64,000 nucleotides of DNA from PALSA-1004 sp963829085 (GTDB lineage Bacteria; Pseudomonadota; Gammaproteobacteria; Burkholderiales; SG8-41), in NCBI GenBank assembly GCA_963829085.1, contig CAWHHJ010000016.1, forward strand, positions 1-64,000, written 5' to 3'. Position numbers and translations under genes: made by a program. Under the pieces are notes generated by a model that ran no database searches, was not told the DNA's origin, and was given only the letters and a program-made list of their open reading frames with translations. Of the stretch, positions 55,302 through 64,000 are shown piece after piece (within the stretch, counting starts at the first letter, position 1; the number at the start of each line of letters is the position of its first letter).

Positions 55302-57422
55302 ATGAAGAAAAGTAATGTGTCTAAAAAAGCAGGTTCCGTGCGCATCGCCGTCGACATCGGCGGTACGTTCACCGACGGTCTTGCAGTTCTCTCGCCGGGC
55401 GGCCGCATCTGGGTGGGCAAGACACTAACCACTCCGCATGATCCTGGCGAAGCAGTCACGACGGTGATGACCGACCTGCTGCGTCAAATGGCTAGCGCCC
55501 TGGGATCGAAAGGACCTGCGGTAACCGAAGTCGTGCACGGAACCACGCTCGTAACAAATACGTTGATCGAGCGCAAAGGCGCGCGCACCGGGCTCATCGT
55601 AACGCGCGGCACCCGCGACGTGCTGACCATCGCGCGCGAGATTCGCTATGACCTGTACGACCTCAACCTCGAAATCCCGCAGCCGCTCGTCGCCGAAGAC
55701 AAGCGCCTCGAGGCCGATGAGCGACTCGATGTTGATGGTGCAGCAGTCAAACCACTGACTGAAGACGAAGTAGCACGGCTGATAGACGACCTAGCTAAAC
55801 TCGAAGTCGAAGCGGTCGCTGTGTGTCTGCTGCATGCGTATGTCAACGGCGCTCATGAAGAACAAATCAAAGCGGCGATCCACAAGCGCTTTCCGCATCT
55901 CGCCGTATCCATTTCGTCGGGTATTGCGCGCGAGATCCGCGAATATGAACGCATGTCGACGACAGTGGCGAACGCCTATGTGCAGCCATTGATGACGGAC
56001 TATCTCAACCGACTCGACCAGCGTGTGCATGAGCTTGCGCCCGCTGCGCCATTGCGCATCATGGTCTCCAGTGGCGGTTTCACATCCGGAACCGCAGCAG
56101 CGCAGACGCCTATTTTGCTGCTCGAATCGGGACCGGCCGGAGGCGTTCTGTCTGCGCTCAACACCGCACGCAACAATGGCATCAGTGAAATTCTGGCATT
56201 CGACATGGGCGGCACAACCGCGAAGGCGTGCGTTGCGGTGGGCGGCGAACCGCTGATCGCACACAGCTTCGAATGCGCGCGCGTGTCACGCTTCAAGCGC
56301 GGCTCGGGATTACCGATATTAATTCCGAGCATTGATCTGATCGAGATCGGCGCAGGCGGTGGTTCGATCGCCCACATCAACGATCTTGGACTGCTCAACG
56401 TCGGTCCGGAATCGTCGGGTGCAGTGCCGGGGCCGGCGTGCTACGGCCTAGGCGGTGAAGGCGCAACCGTCACGGATGCCGATCTCATGCTTGGCTATCT
56501 GAATCCGGATAATTTCCTCGGCGGTGAAATGAAGCTGCGCACGGATCTCGCCCGGGCAGCGCTGCAAAAGCTCGCTTCGAAAGTAAAGATGACCGCGGCG
56601 GAAGTTGCCTGGGGCATCTGCAACATCGTCAACGAGAATATGGCTGCCGCAGCACGCATCCACATCGCTGAGAAAGGCCATGATCCGCGCAGTTTCGCCA
56701 TGGTAGCTACCGGCGGCGCGGGACCCGTGCACGTGGTGGAAGTCGCACGCAAATTGCAGATCCCGCGCGTGCTTGCAACGATTGCGGCCGGCGCAGGATC
56801 GTGTCTGGGACTGCTTGCCGCGCCCGCACGCGTCGACCGTTCGTGGTCCAATCCGACGCTCGTGAGCGAGATCGACTGGAAGAAGGTCGCGGAGGTGTAC
56901 AGTGATTTGCGCGCTGATGCCGAAAACGAATTGCGATCCGCCGGCGCGGCTACCCTGGACTGGTATATCGGCGCTGAAATGCGCTACGCAGGCCAAGGTC
57001 ATAACGTTTCCGTGACGTTGCCGTGGCGCAGGATCAACGCGGCAATGTCGCCTGCGCTGATCCGGGAATTCGAGCACCGGTATCAACAGTTCTACGGACA
57101 CCTGGTGCCGGGTGCTGCGCCGCAGGTCATCACCTGGCGCCTGACAGGACGGTCACCTGTCACGAGTCATCGCTTCGTCTGGGGCGACGCGCGCGCGGCC
57201 GCGAAGAGCGCCTTACGCGGCAAGCGCGAAATATATCTCCCGCTCAAAAGGAAGTTCCAGACGGTGCCTGTTTACGAGCGCTATTCGCTCAAACCCGGCA
57301 GCCGGATCCGAGGCCCGTTGATTCTCGAAGAGCGCGAGTCGACTCTCGTGGTGCCGATTGCGGCAGACGTAAAAATTCTCGCCGATTACACGGTCGATGT
57401 TGCAATCAAGGAGTTTGCATGA
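55302..57422 (+). CDS. hyuA: Hydantoinase/oxoprolinase subunit A (HyuA)
   Basis: 706 aa, ATP-dependent hydantoinase/oxoprolinase-type large subunit. N-terminal actin-like ATPase start RIAVDIGGTFTDGLAVLSPGG, then VVHGTTLVTNTLIERKGARTGLIVTRGTRDVL, ILAFDMGGTTAKACV and IDLIEIGAGGGSIAHI. Family members hydrolyse N-methylhydantoins, 5-oxoproline or carboxylate acetone. Its stop overlaps the hyuB start in an ATGA, indicating translational coupling. Confidence 0.93.
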   Translation: MKKSNVSKKAGSVRIAVDIGGTFTDGLAVLSPGGRIWVGKTLTTPHDPGEAVTTVMTDLLRQMASALGSKGPAVTEVVHGTTLVTNTLIERKGARTGLIVTRGTRDVLTIAREIRYDLYDLNLEIPQPLVAEDKRLEADERLDVDGAAVKPLTEDEVARLIDDLAKLEVEAVAVCLLHAYVNGAHEEQIKAAIHKRFPHLAVSISSGIAREIREYERMSTTVANAYVQPLMTDYLNRLDQRVHELAPAAPLRIMVSSGGFTSGTAAAQTPILLLESGPAGGVLSALNTARNNGISEILAFDMGGTTAKACVAVGGEPLIAHSFECARVSRFKRGSGLPILIPSIDLIEIGAGGGSIAHINDLGLLNVGPESSGAVPGPACYGLGGEGATVTDADLMLGYLNPDNFLGGEMKLRTDLARAALQKLASKVKMTAAEVAWGICNIVNENMAAAARIHIAEKGHDPRSFAMVATGGAGPVHVVEVARKLQIPRVLATIAAGAGSCLGLLAAPARVDRSWSNPTLVSEIDWKKVAEVYSDLRADAENELRSAGAATLDWYIGAEMRYAGQGHNVSVTLPWRRINAAMSPALIREFEHRYQQFYGHLVPGAAPQVITWRLTGRSPVTSHRFVWGDARAAAKSALRGKREIYLPLKRKFQTVPVYERYSLKPGSRIRGPLILEERESTLVVPIAADVKILADYTVDVAIKEFA

Positions 57423-58955
57423 AGAAACAAAAACTCGATGCTGTCTCGCTCGAAATCCAATGGAAGCGCCTGGTCAGCATGGTCGATGAGGCATCCGCCG
57501 CGTTCGTGCGCACATCGTTTTCAGTGCTCGTGCGCGAGGCCAACGATTTTGCAGTCGTGTTGACCGATGCACAGGGCCGCTCCATCGCGCAGTCCGTGCT
57601 ATCGATCCCTTCCTTCATCGGCACCTTACCGGCGACCGTTAAACATTTCCTGCGCAAGTTCCCGCCGCACACATTGAAACCCGGCGACGTAATGATCACG
57701 AATGACCCGTGGATGGGCACCGGGCACATCCACGATGTGAATATCGCGATGCCGATTTTTTACAAGAAAAAGATCGTGGCATTCGCTGCCGTTGTCAGCC
57801 ACATGCCCGATATCGGCGGTCGAATCCGCAATGCGGGCATACGGGACATCTTCGAAGAAGGCCTGCAGATTCCGCAGTTGAAGCTCATCAATGCCGGCAA
57901 GCCGGATCAGAACATTCTCGACATGATCGGCCAGAATGTGCCGGGTACCCGAACAAACGTTGGGCGACATATGGGCGCAGGTCGCCGCGTGCAAAATGCT
58001 CGAAGAGCGTTTGCAGCCGCTGTTACGCGATACCGATCTCGACGCGCTCGGCACAGAGATCAGACGCCGCTCGGAAGCCGCAATGAGGAAGAGCATACGT
58101 GCCGTGCCCGACGGTGTGTATCACGCGCAAACGCAACACGACGGGTTCGAAGAGCCCATCCTCATCAACTGCACGGTCACCGTGAAAGGCGAAAAGCTCG
58201 CGATCGATTACACCGGATCAAGTGCGCAGGTCCCGCGGGCGGTAAATGTGGTCCCCATCTACACGTTCGCGTATTCGGCGTTTGCTGTTAAAGCACTGTT
58301 GTGCCCGGACGTGCCGAACAACGAGGGCAGCTTCACGCCGATCACCACGTCGGCGCCGCTAGGCTCGATTTTCAATCCCACTTATCCTGCCGCGAGCGGC
58401 GGCCGCGGCATGATCGGTCACATGATGGTGCCGGCGATCATGATGGCGCTCGCTGACGTACTGCCCGAGCGAGCGATCGCCGAAGGCTCATCGAATTCGT
58501 CGATTACCGTGACGGGTCAGCATCGCGGCCGCCCTTATGCGGCCGTGAACTTCATGAATGCCGGGCAGGGCGCGACCAAACAGCGCAACGGTTATACGAT
58601 GCTGTCGTTCCCTTCGAACCTTTCGAATACGCCGATTGAAATCTTTGAGCAGATGGCGCCGATACGCGTGGTCGAACGCAGTATCCGGCGCGGCAGCGGC
58701 GGCGGGGGAAAACGTCGCGGCGGCGATGGTCTGCATTTCGAAGTCGAGGTCGCGGCCGATACGCCGATGATGGCGTCGATGATCATGACGCGCTTTCGTG
58801 CGGCGCCGCAGGGCATCTACGGCGGCTCTCCGGGCAAGGTCGGCCAACTGCTGCTCAATGGCAAGCCGATCGACCCGGCGGATCACTGGGTTCTGAAGAA
58901 GGGCGACCGCGTGATTATGGAAACGGCGGGCGGCGGCGGTTACGGCGCTGTTTGA
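57419..58955 (+). CDS. hyuB: Hydantoinase/oxoprolinase subunit B (HyuB), frameshifted
   Basis: Start ATG overlaps the hyuA stop. N-terminal part: SLEIQWKRLVSMVDEASAAFVRTSFS, FPPHTLKPGDVMITNDPWMGTGHIHDVNIAMPIFY. The frame breaks at 57941-57942: removing one C gives NVRVPEQTLGDIWAQVAACK and a 511-aa protein that ends with the GGGGYGAV tail. This is the normal length and tail for subunit B, so the break is probably a sequence error. It completes the ATP-dependent hydantoinase pair. Confidence 0.88.
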
Positions 58956-58979
58956 ACGCACACGCCTCGAACTCCCCGT

Positions 58980-60032
58980 CTAGCGAGTGGTAGTCGGCAG
59001 GGCCGGCAGATCGTTGAAGTACTCGGGATTCGATTTTTGCACGTCTGCCATGAACGATGATGCAAACTGATCGGGCACGTTCAGGCGTGTCGCGCCCTGC
59101 AAAGTATTCTTGAGCACATCGTCTTCGGCAGCCTCAAACGCCTGGATGACCGGTGCGGACACCCGCGGATCGTAGCTGATGTGCTGAATCGCTTTCTTGC
59201 CGACGGCGGGATCGAGGCCCGGTACCCACTTTGCGAAAATCTCGACGGCTTCAGGGCGATTTTTGCGCGTGTACTGCGAAGCGGCGGCGAGACCCGCGAC
59301 GAAATTGCGTATGACGTCGGGACTTGTCTTCAGCATCGGCTCGTGCGTCGTCGCAATCATGATGTAAGAAAGATGACCGCCGCCGCGGACGACGACATAC
59401 GAGTCGGGCGCCTGTTCGAGCACCATGGTATTGAACGGCTCCCAGCATACGGATGCGTCCGCTTTGCCTTCCTTGAGCAGCGTTGCGAGCTCCGTTTGGC
59501 TCGCATTACCGATATCGACGATCTGCACGTCCTCGTATTTCATGTTGCGGCGCGCGAGCACCATCTTCAGGTATTCATCTGACGTCTGTCCCTTGGACAA
59601 GGCAATGCGCTTGCCTTTCAAGTCTTCAACGTTGCCCGTCCGGATACCCGAGTCTTTGCGCGCGACGATGGCGAGCGGCTCATCTGCGTTCGAGCGGGTG
59701 GCGTCGCTCTGTATGACACCGATCACACGGAATGGATCGCCGCCGTGACGCGCTTTGAGAAAAGTCGTCACGCTCATGTCGCCGATTTGCACCTCGTTCT
59801 TCTGCATCGAGGTCACCATCTGTGAACCGATATTGACGACCTTGAGCCGCACGTCGACGCCATGTTTTTTGAAGAGCCCTTTCTCGACGCCGACAAACAT
59901 CGGCAAGTGGCCGAAGTTATTGCCGACGACCACGTCGATTACAGGCAACTGCTGCGCCCGCGACCAGCCGCCGAACGCCAATAGCGTAACCAGTACATAA
60001 GTCGCAAAAGATCCGCATTGTTTGATGTTCAT
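58980..60032 (-). CDS. ABC transporter substrate-binding protein (NMT1/taurine-like)
   Basis: 350 aa from ATG at 60032 with GGAGG seven bases upstream (MNIKQCGSFATYVLVTLLAFGGWSRAQ signal peptide). NMT1/SsuA-like fold: VEKGLFKKHGVDVRLKVVN, KGKRIALSKGQTSDEYLKMVLARR, ASVCWEPFNTMVLEQAPDS. Unlike the Bug receptors it belongs to an ABC-type system, but no permease or ATPase is beside it in this window. Convergent with hyuB, so it may serve the same catabolic pathway, which is inference. Confidence 0.9.
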   Translation of the reverse strand: MNIKQCGSFATYVLVTLLAFGGWSRAQQLPVIDVVVGNNFGHLPMFVGVEKGLFKKHGVDVRLKVVNIGSQMVTSMQKNEVQIGDMSVTTFLKARHGGDPFRVIGVIQSDATRSNADEPLAIVARKDSGIRTGNVEDLKGKRIALSKGQTSDEYLKMVLARRNMKYEDVQIVDIGNASQTELATLLKEGKADASVCWEPFNTMVLEQAPDSYVVVRGGGHLSYIMIATTHEPMLKTSPDVIRNFVAGLAAASQYTRKNRPEAVEIFAKWVPGLDPAVGKKAIQHISYDPRVSAPVIQAFEAAEDDVLKNTLQGATRLNVPDQFASSFMADVQKSNPEYFNDLPALPTTTR

Positions 60033-60078
60033 CGTCATTCCTCCGTCGGTGTGGACGTTAGCGTGCTTGATTCGGCGT

Positions 60079-60618
60079 TTAACTGCGCGCCGGCTCGACG
60101 TGCGAGACAAACTCGAATCCGAGCGCGCCGCGTGCGACATGCAGCCGCACCGTTTTCCCGCTCTTGAGCGCCTCCGCGGATTCTTTCGAAATCAGATAGC
60201 GCTGATAGCGTCCATCCGCGTTTTTGACGCCGACGTACCAGCGGTTGCCTTTGCCTTCCATGAGGGCATCGATCTCGCCGACCAGCACACGTTCCGTCGG
60301 CGTGGCGAATGTACGGTTCACATACGACGCCGTTGAACTCGCGATCAGTCCGAGAATGAGCGCAGCCAGCCACGGCTGACGGTATGCGCCCGAAAATTTA
60401 AGCGCCGGTCTGGCTCCGAACGAATAAGTCCAACCCAGGAATCCCGCCAGCGCACCAACAAAGAAAGCGCTCGTAAAAAATGGCCAGCCGTCGAAGACGT
60501 TGTCGTAATGCGGACCTTCGCGCACCATGACGACGCCGGCGACGAAGAGGATGGCGAGCAATAGTCCATTCAGAACCCTTTCGTCCGCTGCCCGCTTCGC
60601 TGCCGCCAGGTCTGTCAT
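60079..60618 (-). CDS. Small membrane protein with a C-terminal beta domain
   Basis: 179 aa from ATG at 60618, which overlaps the metC stop as ATGA. Three likely membrane helices: VLNGLLLAILFVAGVVMV, WPFFTSAFFVGALAGFLGWTYSF and WLAALILGLIASSTASYV. A short soluble tail (WYVGVKNADGRYQRYLISKESAEAL) follows. I do not recognise a family. Translational coupling to the metC homologue suggests related expression, but no function is implied. Confidence 0.7.
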   Translation of the reverse strand: MTDLAAAKRAADERVLNGLLLAILFVAGVVMVREGPHYDNVFDGWPFFTSAFFVGALAGFLGWTYSFGARPALKFSGAYRQPWLAALILGLIASSTASYVNRTFATPTERVLVGEIDALMEGKGNRWYVGVKNADGRYQRYLISKESAEALKSGKTVRLHVARGALGFEFVSHVEPARS

Positions 60619-61796
60619 GTCGAGCGCAGCGCTGCAAATGCCTGTGTAAGATCGGCGATCAGATCGTCCGCATCTTCGAGACCGATATGGAGCCGGATGA
60701 GCGGACCGCCGGGGCTCCACTTGGTCGCTGTGCGCGCTTTGGCGGGATTAGCGCGGATGCACAGGCTTTCAAAGCCACCCCAGCTCGAGCCGATGCCGAA
60801 CAGTGTGAGCGCATCGATCATGGACGCAACGGCATCGTCAGCGACCGGTTTCAGGATGACGCCGAACAGTGACGCGGCACCATCGAAATCGCGCTTCCAG
60901 ATCGCATGTCCGGGATCCGTTTCGAGTGCGGGATAAAGAACGCGCAGCACCTCAGGGCGCGCTTGGAGCCAGCGCGCGATTTTCAATGCGTTCTGCTGTT
61001 GCTGGCGCATTCGCACGCCGATCGTACGCAAACCGCGCAAGGCAAGGTAGCAATCATCGGGACTGACGCAGTAACCGAAGTCGGCAACCGCACGCCGCAC
61101 CGTTAGCCAGTATTTTTCATTGGTGACGACAAGACCCATCAGCGCATCCGAGTGGCCGACGACATACTTGGTCCCTGCATGTATCGATACGTCTACGCCA
61201 TGCTCGAAGGAGCGAAAAAAGTACGGCGTTCCCCACGTATTGTCCGCGAGCACCGGAAGATTTTTGGCATGAGCGGCAGCCGCAATCGCCGGAATGTCCT
61301 GCATCTCGAACGTCAGCGAGCCCGGCGCTTCGCAATAAATCGCGGTCGTGTTCGGTCGGATCATCTTCGCGATGCCGCCGCCGATCAGAGGATCGTAATA
61401 TTCAATGTCGACGCCATACGACTTCAGCCGGCGTTCGCAGAAATTGCGTGCGGGACCGTACACGGAGTCGACCATCAGCAGGTGATCGCCTTTTTTTGCG
61501 AAGGGCGCAAGCGCTGCAACGATGGCCGCGAGCCCGGATGGCAATGCGACCGCTGCGTGACCGCCTTCCAGCCGGGCAATGGCTTCCTCGAGCGCGAACG
61601 TCGTCGGCGTACCATGTATGCCATAGCGCATCGACTTGAAATTGTCGGGATCGCGGTGCTCGTACGATTCGACGTCCGGGAATAACACCGTCGAGCCGCG
61701 GAATACGGGCGTATTGACGAGTCCCGCATAACGCAGCGGGTCGCGGCCCGCGTGAGAAGTGATGGTGTCGCGCTTCATTTTGTTTTTTGGTTTCAT
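60615..61796 (-). CDS. metC: Cystathionine beta-lyase
   Basis: 393 aa PLP enzyme of the Cys/Met metabolism family. Markers: TITSHAGRDPLRYAGLVNTPVFRGSTVLF, YGIHGTPTTFALEEAIARLEGG, LADNTWGTPYFF and the PLP-Lys motif SIHAGTKYVVGHSDALMG. The length and the RYGIHGTPTT start agree with MetC-type lyases, which cleave cystathionine to homocysteine, pyruvate and ammonia. Methionine biosynthesis role; the same enzyme can also degrade sulfur amino acids. Confidence 0.9.
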   Translation of the reverse strand: MKPKNKMKRDTITSHAGRDPLRYAGLVNTPVFRGSTVLFPDVESYEHRDPDNFKSMRYGIHGTPTTFALEEAIARLEGGHAAVALPSGLAAIVAALAPFAKKGDHLLMVDSVYGPARNFCERRLKSYGVDIEYYDPLIGGGIAKMIRPNTTAIYCEAPGSLTFEMQDIPAIAAAAHAKNLPVLADNTWGTPYFFRSFEHGVDVSIHAGTKYVVGHSDALMGLVVTNEKYWLTVRRAVADFGYCVSPDDCYLALRGLRTIGVRMRQQQQNALKIARWLQARPEVLRVLYPALETDPGHAIWKRDFDGAASLFGVILKPVADDAVASMIDALTLFGIGSSWGGFESLCIRANPAKARTATKWSPGGPLIRLHIGLEDADDLIADLTQAFAALRST

Positions 61797-61812
61797 CTCG
61801 GTACCACGTTGG

Positions 61813-62781
61813 TTATTCGGGCTGGATGTTCGCGGCTTTAACGACCTCTGCCCATCGCTTGAGCTCGAAGTCGATTACTTTGCGAAATTCGTCGGGCGTC
61901 GTCGTAAGCGGCTCGAGTGAAAATGTCGCGAGCCGCTCGCGGACTTGCGGTGTGTTGACCGCCTTAATGATTTCACGGTTGAGTTGGACGATGATCGAAT
62001 GCGATACGCCGGTGGGCGCGAGCACGCCATTCCAGTTTTCACCTTCGACGCCCTTGACGCCCGCTTCTGCCATCGTTGGCACGTCGGGAATTGCAGATGA
62101 GCGTTTCTTGCCGGCGATGCCGAGTCCGCGCAGACGCCCGGCCTGTATGTTCGGGACCGCCGCGGGCATAGTGCTGATGGCGGTCTGAATCTGCCCGGCG
62201 ACAGCGTCGGCGACCGCGGGACCTGTTCCCTTGTAGGGCACCGGATTCAACTTGATGCCAGCGCGCAATTGAAACAGCTCACCCACGACGTGGGTCGTAG
62301 CACCGACGCCGCCGTGGCCGAGTGTGATTTTTCCGGGCTGCGCTTTCGCGAGCGCAATGAATTCGGCCATGCCCGCGGCCGGCACCGAAGGATGCATGAC
62401 CAGTATCGCCGGCGACGTAGCCACCATCGACACGGGCACGAAGTCCTTGGTGAGGTCGTAACCGACGTTCTTGTTTACCGCCGGATTGATGGTCACCGGC
62501 AAGTCGGTATACAGCAGCGTGTAGCCGTCGGGCTGTGCGCGCGCCGCGAGTTGCGTGCCCAGCATGCTTGCGGCGCCGGGGCGCGTGTCGATGACTATGG
62601 TGGTATGAAGTAATTCGCCTAGCTTGATGCTCATGATGCGCGCGGAAATTTCAGAACCGCCGCCCGGGGCCCACGGTACGATCATGCGGATCGGCCGGTT
62701 CGGATAGTCGTCAGCGGCGCCGGCAGCAGGCGCGCCGAGCATCGATAGCAGTACGCAGATAACAGCATGCGTTCTTCTCAT
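61813..62781 (-). CDS. Bug/TctC-family periplasmic receptor
   Basis: 322 aa starting MRRTHAVICVLLSMLGAPAAGA, then YPNRPIRMIVPWAPGGGSEISAR; the acidic residue of the first loop is Glu rather than Asp. PVPYKGTGPAVADAVAGQI and the end AANIQPE. Its ATG overlaps the ureohydrolase stop (ATGA), so the two genes are translationally coupled, which suggests the receptor binds an amidine- or guanidine-type compound or a related acid. Confidence 0.9.
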   Translation of the reverse strand: MRRTHAVICVLLSMLGAPAAGAADDYPNRPIRMIVPWAPGGGSEISARIMSIKLGELLHTTIVIDTRPGAASMLGTQLAARAQPDGYTLLYTDLPVTINPAVNKNVGYDLTKDFVPVSMVATSPAILVMHPSVPAAGMAEFIALAKAQPGKITLGHGGVGATTHVVGELFQLRAGIKLNPVPYKGTGPAVADAVAGQIQTAISTMPAAVPNIQAGRLRGLGIAGKKRSSAIPDVPTMAEAGVKGVEGENWNGVLAPTGVSHSIIVQLNREIIKAVNTPQVRERLATFSLEPLTTTPDEFRKVIDFELKRWAEVVKAANIQPE

Positions 62782-63710
62782 TGCAGCCTTTCATGGAAAA
62801 TAAGAACGCCTTCAAGCATTACGTTCGCCGCCAGCAGCGCCGACATACCCGCGACATCATGCGGCGGGCTGATAGTGTTGACGTCGATCGCCACGACGTT
62901 CAGTCCGCAGAGTCCGCGCAGAATCGCGAGACCCTCGCGTGCCGTGAGGCCGCCCCACGACGGCGCGCACACGCCCGGCGCGCACGACGGATCGAACACG
63001 TCCATGTCGAAGCAGAGGTAGACCGGACGCGCAGCGACCTTGTGGCGCATGCGGGCGAGCAAGTTCGCAACGCCCATCGCTTCGATGTCACGCATGAGGA
63101 TGGTCTCGTAACCGAGCGCGTCCGAATGTGCGAGGCTGCCCTGCATGCGAAATGTCCCGCGAATGCCCGCGTGCAGCGAATGCGCGACGTCAACAAGTCC
63201 TTCCTGAGCCGCGCGCGTGAAGGCCGTACCCGTATCGTGCCCTGTCTCGGGTTGCGGATTGCTGTCGGTATGTGAATCGATGTGCAGGACTGCGAGGTCT
63301 GGAAATTTTGCATGGACTGCCCGGATCTGCGGCAGCGTTCCGGCGCCATCGCCGCCCATCGTTAGCGGCAGAGCGCCATTCGCCAGCACCGCGCTGATAA
63401 CGCGCTCGATTTTCTGAAACGCGTCTTCGATCTGACCCGGAACGACATCGACATCGCCCCAGTCCGCCACCTGCAGTTTCGCGATCGCATCGAAATCGAA
63501 GTCGGGCGGATTGAACGGCCGCAGCAATTGCGATTGATCGCGGATCGCCGCAGGTCCGAGCCGCGCACCGACGCGCACGGGATGGGCGCCGCAATCGAAT
63601 GGAATACCGACTACGCCGATGCGCGAATTGCTGCGCGTCTCGGGCCCGGGCGCACGCATGAAGCTTGCAGCGCGGCGCAGCGGAAGGCCATCAGTCACCG
63701 GTTTCGCCAA
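62778..63710 (-). CDS. Ureohydrolase (agmatinase/arginase) family protein, altered metal site
   Basis: 310 aa. Family motifs: VVGIPFDCGAHPVRVGARLGPAAIR at the N-terminus, LHIDSHTDSNP replacing DAHTD, and YLCFDMDVFDPSCAPG, the SxDxDxxDP-type second metal motif. The first metal motif GGDHS reads GGDGAG, so the His ligand is replaced by Gly. Binuclear Mn ureohydrolases normally need that His, so activity may be altered or directed to another substrate. Coupled to the Bug receptor downstream. Confidence 0.85.
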   Translation of the reverse strand: MAKPVTDGLPLRRAASFMRAPGPETRSNSRIGVVGIPFDCGAHPVRVGARLGPAAIRDQSQLLRPFNPPDFDFDAIAKLQVADWGDVDVVPGQIEDAFQKIERVISAVLANGALPLTMGGDGAGTLPQIRAVHAKFPDLAVLHIDSHTDSNPQPETGHDTGTAFTRAAQEGLVDVAHSLHAGIRGTFRMQGSLAHSDALGYETILMRDIEAMGVANLLARMRHKVAARPVYLCFDMDVFDPSCAPGVCAPSWGGLTAREGLAILRGLCGLNVVAIDVNTISPPHDVAGMSALLAANVMLEGVLIFHERLQ

Positions 63711-63714
63711 GCGT

Positions 63715-64000
63715 TCAGTCCAGTTTTACGTTGGCGGCTTTGATAACTTTCGCCCACCGTTCGTAATCTTCGCGGATAAATTGTCCGAGCTGTTCGGGCG
63801 TCATCGGCGTCGGAATCAATCCTTGCGCCATGAGTTTTTCTTTAACGTCCGGTGCCGCAAGGGCTTTGATTGCATCGCTATTTAGACGCATGATGATGTC
63901 GCGTGGAGTGCCCGTGGGCGCCATCATCGGATACCAGTTGAGCGCGTCAAATCCCGGCAGTCCTGATTCCGCGACCGTGGGCACGTCGGGAAGCGGCGGA
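63715..64000 (-). CDS. Bug/TctC-family periplasmic receptor, cut by window edge
   Basis: C-terminal about 95 residues only, open to the end of the window: PPLPDVPTVAESGLPGFDALNWYPMMAPTGTPRDIIMRLN through to the end AANVKLD. The PDVPTVAESGLPGFDA block is the usual Bug C-terminal lobe. It lies four bases upstream of the ureohydrolase and in the same operon. The N-terminus and the signal peptide are outside the window. Confidence 0.88.
   Translation of the reverse strand, partial: PPLPDVPTVAESGLPGFDALNWYPMMAPTGTPRDIIMRLNSDAIKALAAPDVKEKLMAQGLIPTPMTPEQLGQFIREDYERWAKVIKAANVKLD

Noticed and set aside
1..64000. tRNA, rRNA, CRISPR array, insertion sequence or prophage
   Set aside because: No direct-repeat arrays, transposase-like proteins, terminal inverted repeats or RNA-gene sequence could be seen.

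Overview
The window reads as ordinary chromosome from a high-GC betaproteobacterium, most likely in Burkholderiales. The basis is the large expansion of Bug/TctC-type periplasmic receptors (14 complete or partial copies in 64 kb), a double-length UvrA, a GcvA-like LysR beside a DUF2917 protein, ettA, and a cspA-like gene followed by a small conserved ORF. I see no rRNA, tRNA, CRISPR array, phage or transposase. Genes are packed tightly, and no stretch above 300 bases lacks a gene.

Layout. 1-3.5 kb: an SDR, an exported methyltransferase, a Bug receptor and an AhpD/CMD-family protein. 3.5-12.6 kb: tandem-fused UvrA, then a divergent LysR / DUF2917-tautomerase pair and a Bug receptor. 12.6-18.3 kb: two small conserved proteins, an exported alpha/beta hydrolase, ettA and an MFS pump. 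18.4-21.1 kb: a two-gene DNA-repair unit (DUF4130-UdgX fusion and a radical SAM partner). 21.2-24.8 kb: an operon of a Bug receptor, two tandem paralogues of unrecognised function and a UGSC-motif protein. 25-36.4 kb: GST, ketopantoate-reductase-like protein, cupin, pyroglutamyl peptidase, amidohydrolase, FKBP, GIY-YIG, DMT transporter, SDR and four Bug receptors. 36.4-48.6 kb: GlcG-like, CBS, DinB, AroQ-like, phosphodiesterase, 3-HIBDH-like, two glycosyltransferases, cold-shock protein, quinone oxidoreductase, BtrH-like protein and two Bug receptors. 48.7-64 kb: polysaccharide deacetylase, aminotransferase, OYE-type reductase, hydantoinase A/B, an ABC solute receptor, cystathionine beta-lyase, a ureohydrolase and five Bug receptors (the last runs off the window).

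The most interesting signal is selenocysteine. In the UGSC gene an in-frame TGA (21468-21470, minus strand) sits exactly where the Sec of the Sec-Gly-Ser-Cys motif belongs. In the AhpD/CMD gene a TGA (3082-3084) sits at the second Cys of the CxxC motif. Each TGA is followed by a short hairpin whose loop starts with G 19-21 nt downstream, as in bacterial SECIS elements. Neither gene would be called correctly by standard ORF finding, because each also carries single-base indels.

Seven genes contain a single extra base, one of them also with a compensating deletion. Removing the extra base restores a full-length family member every time. This looks like sequencing or assembly error rather than gene decay, but it cannot be settled from the sequence alone.
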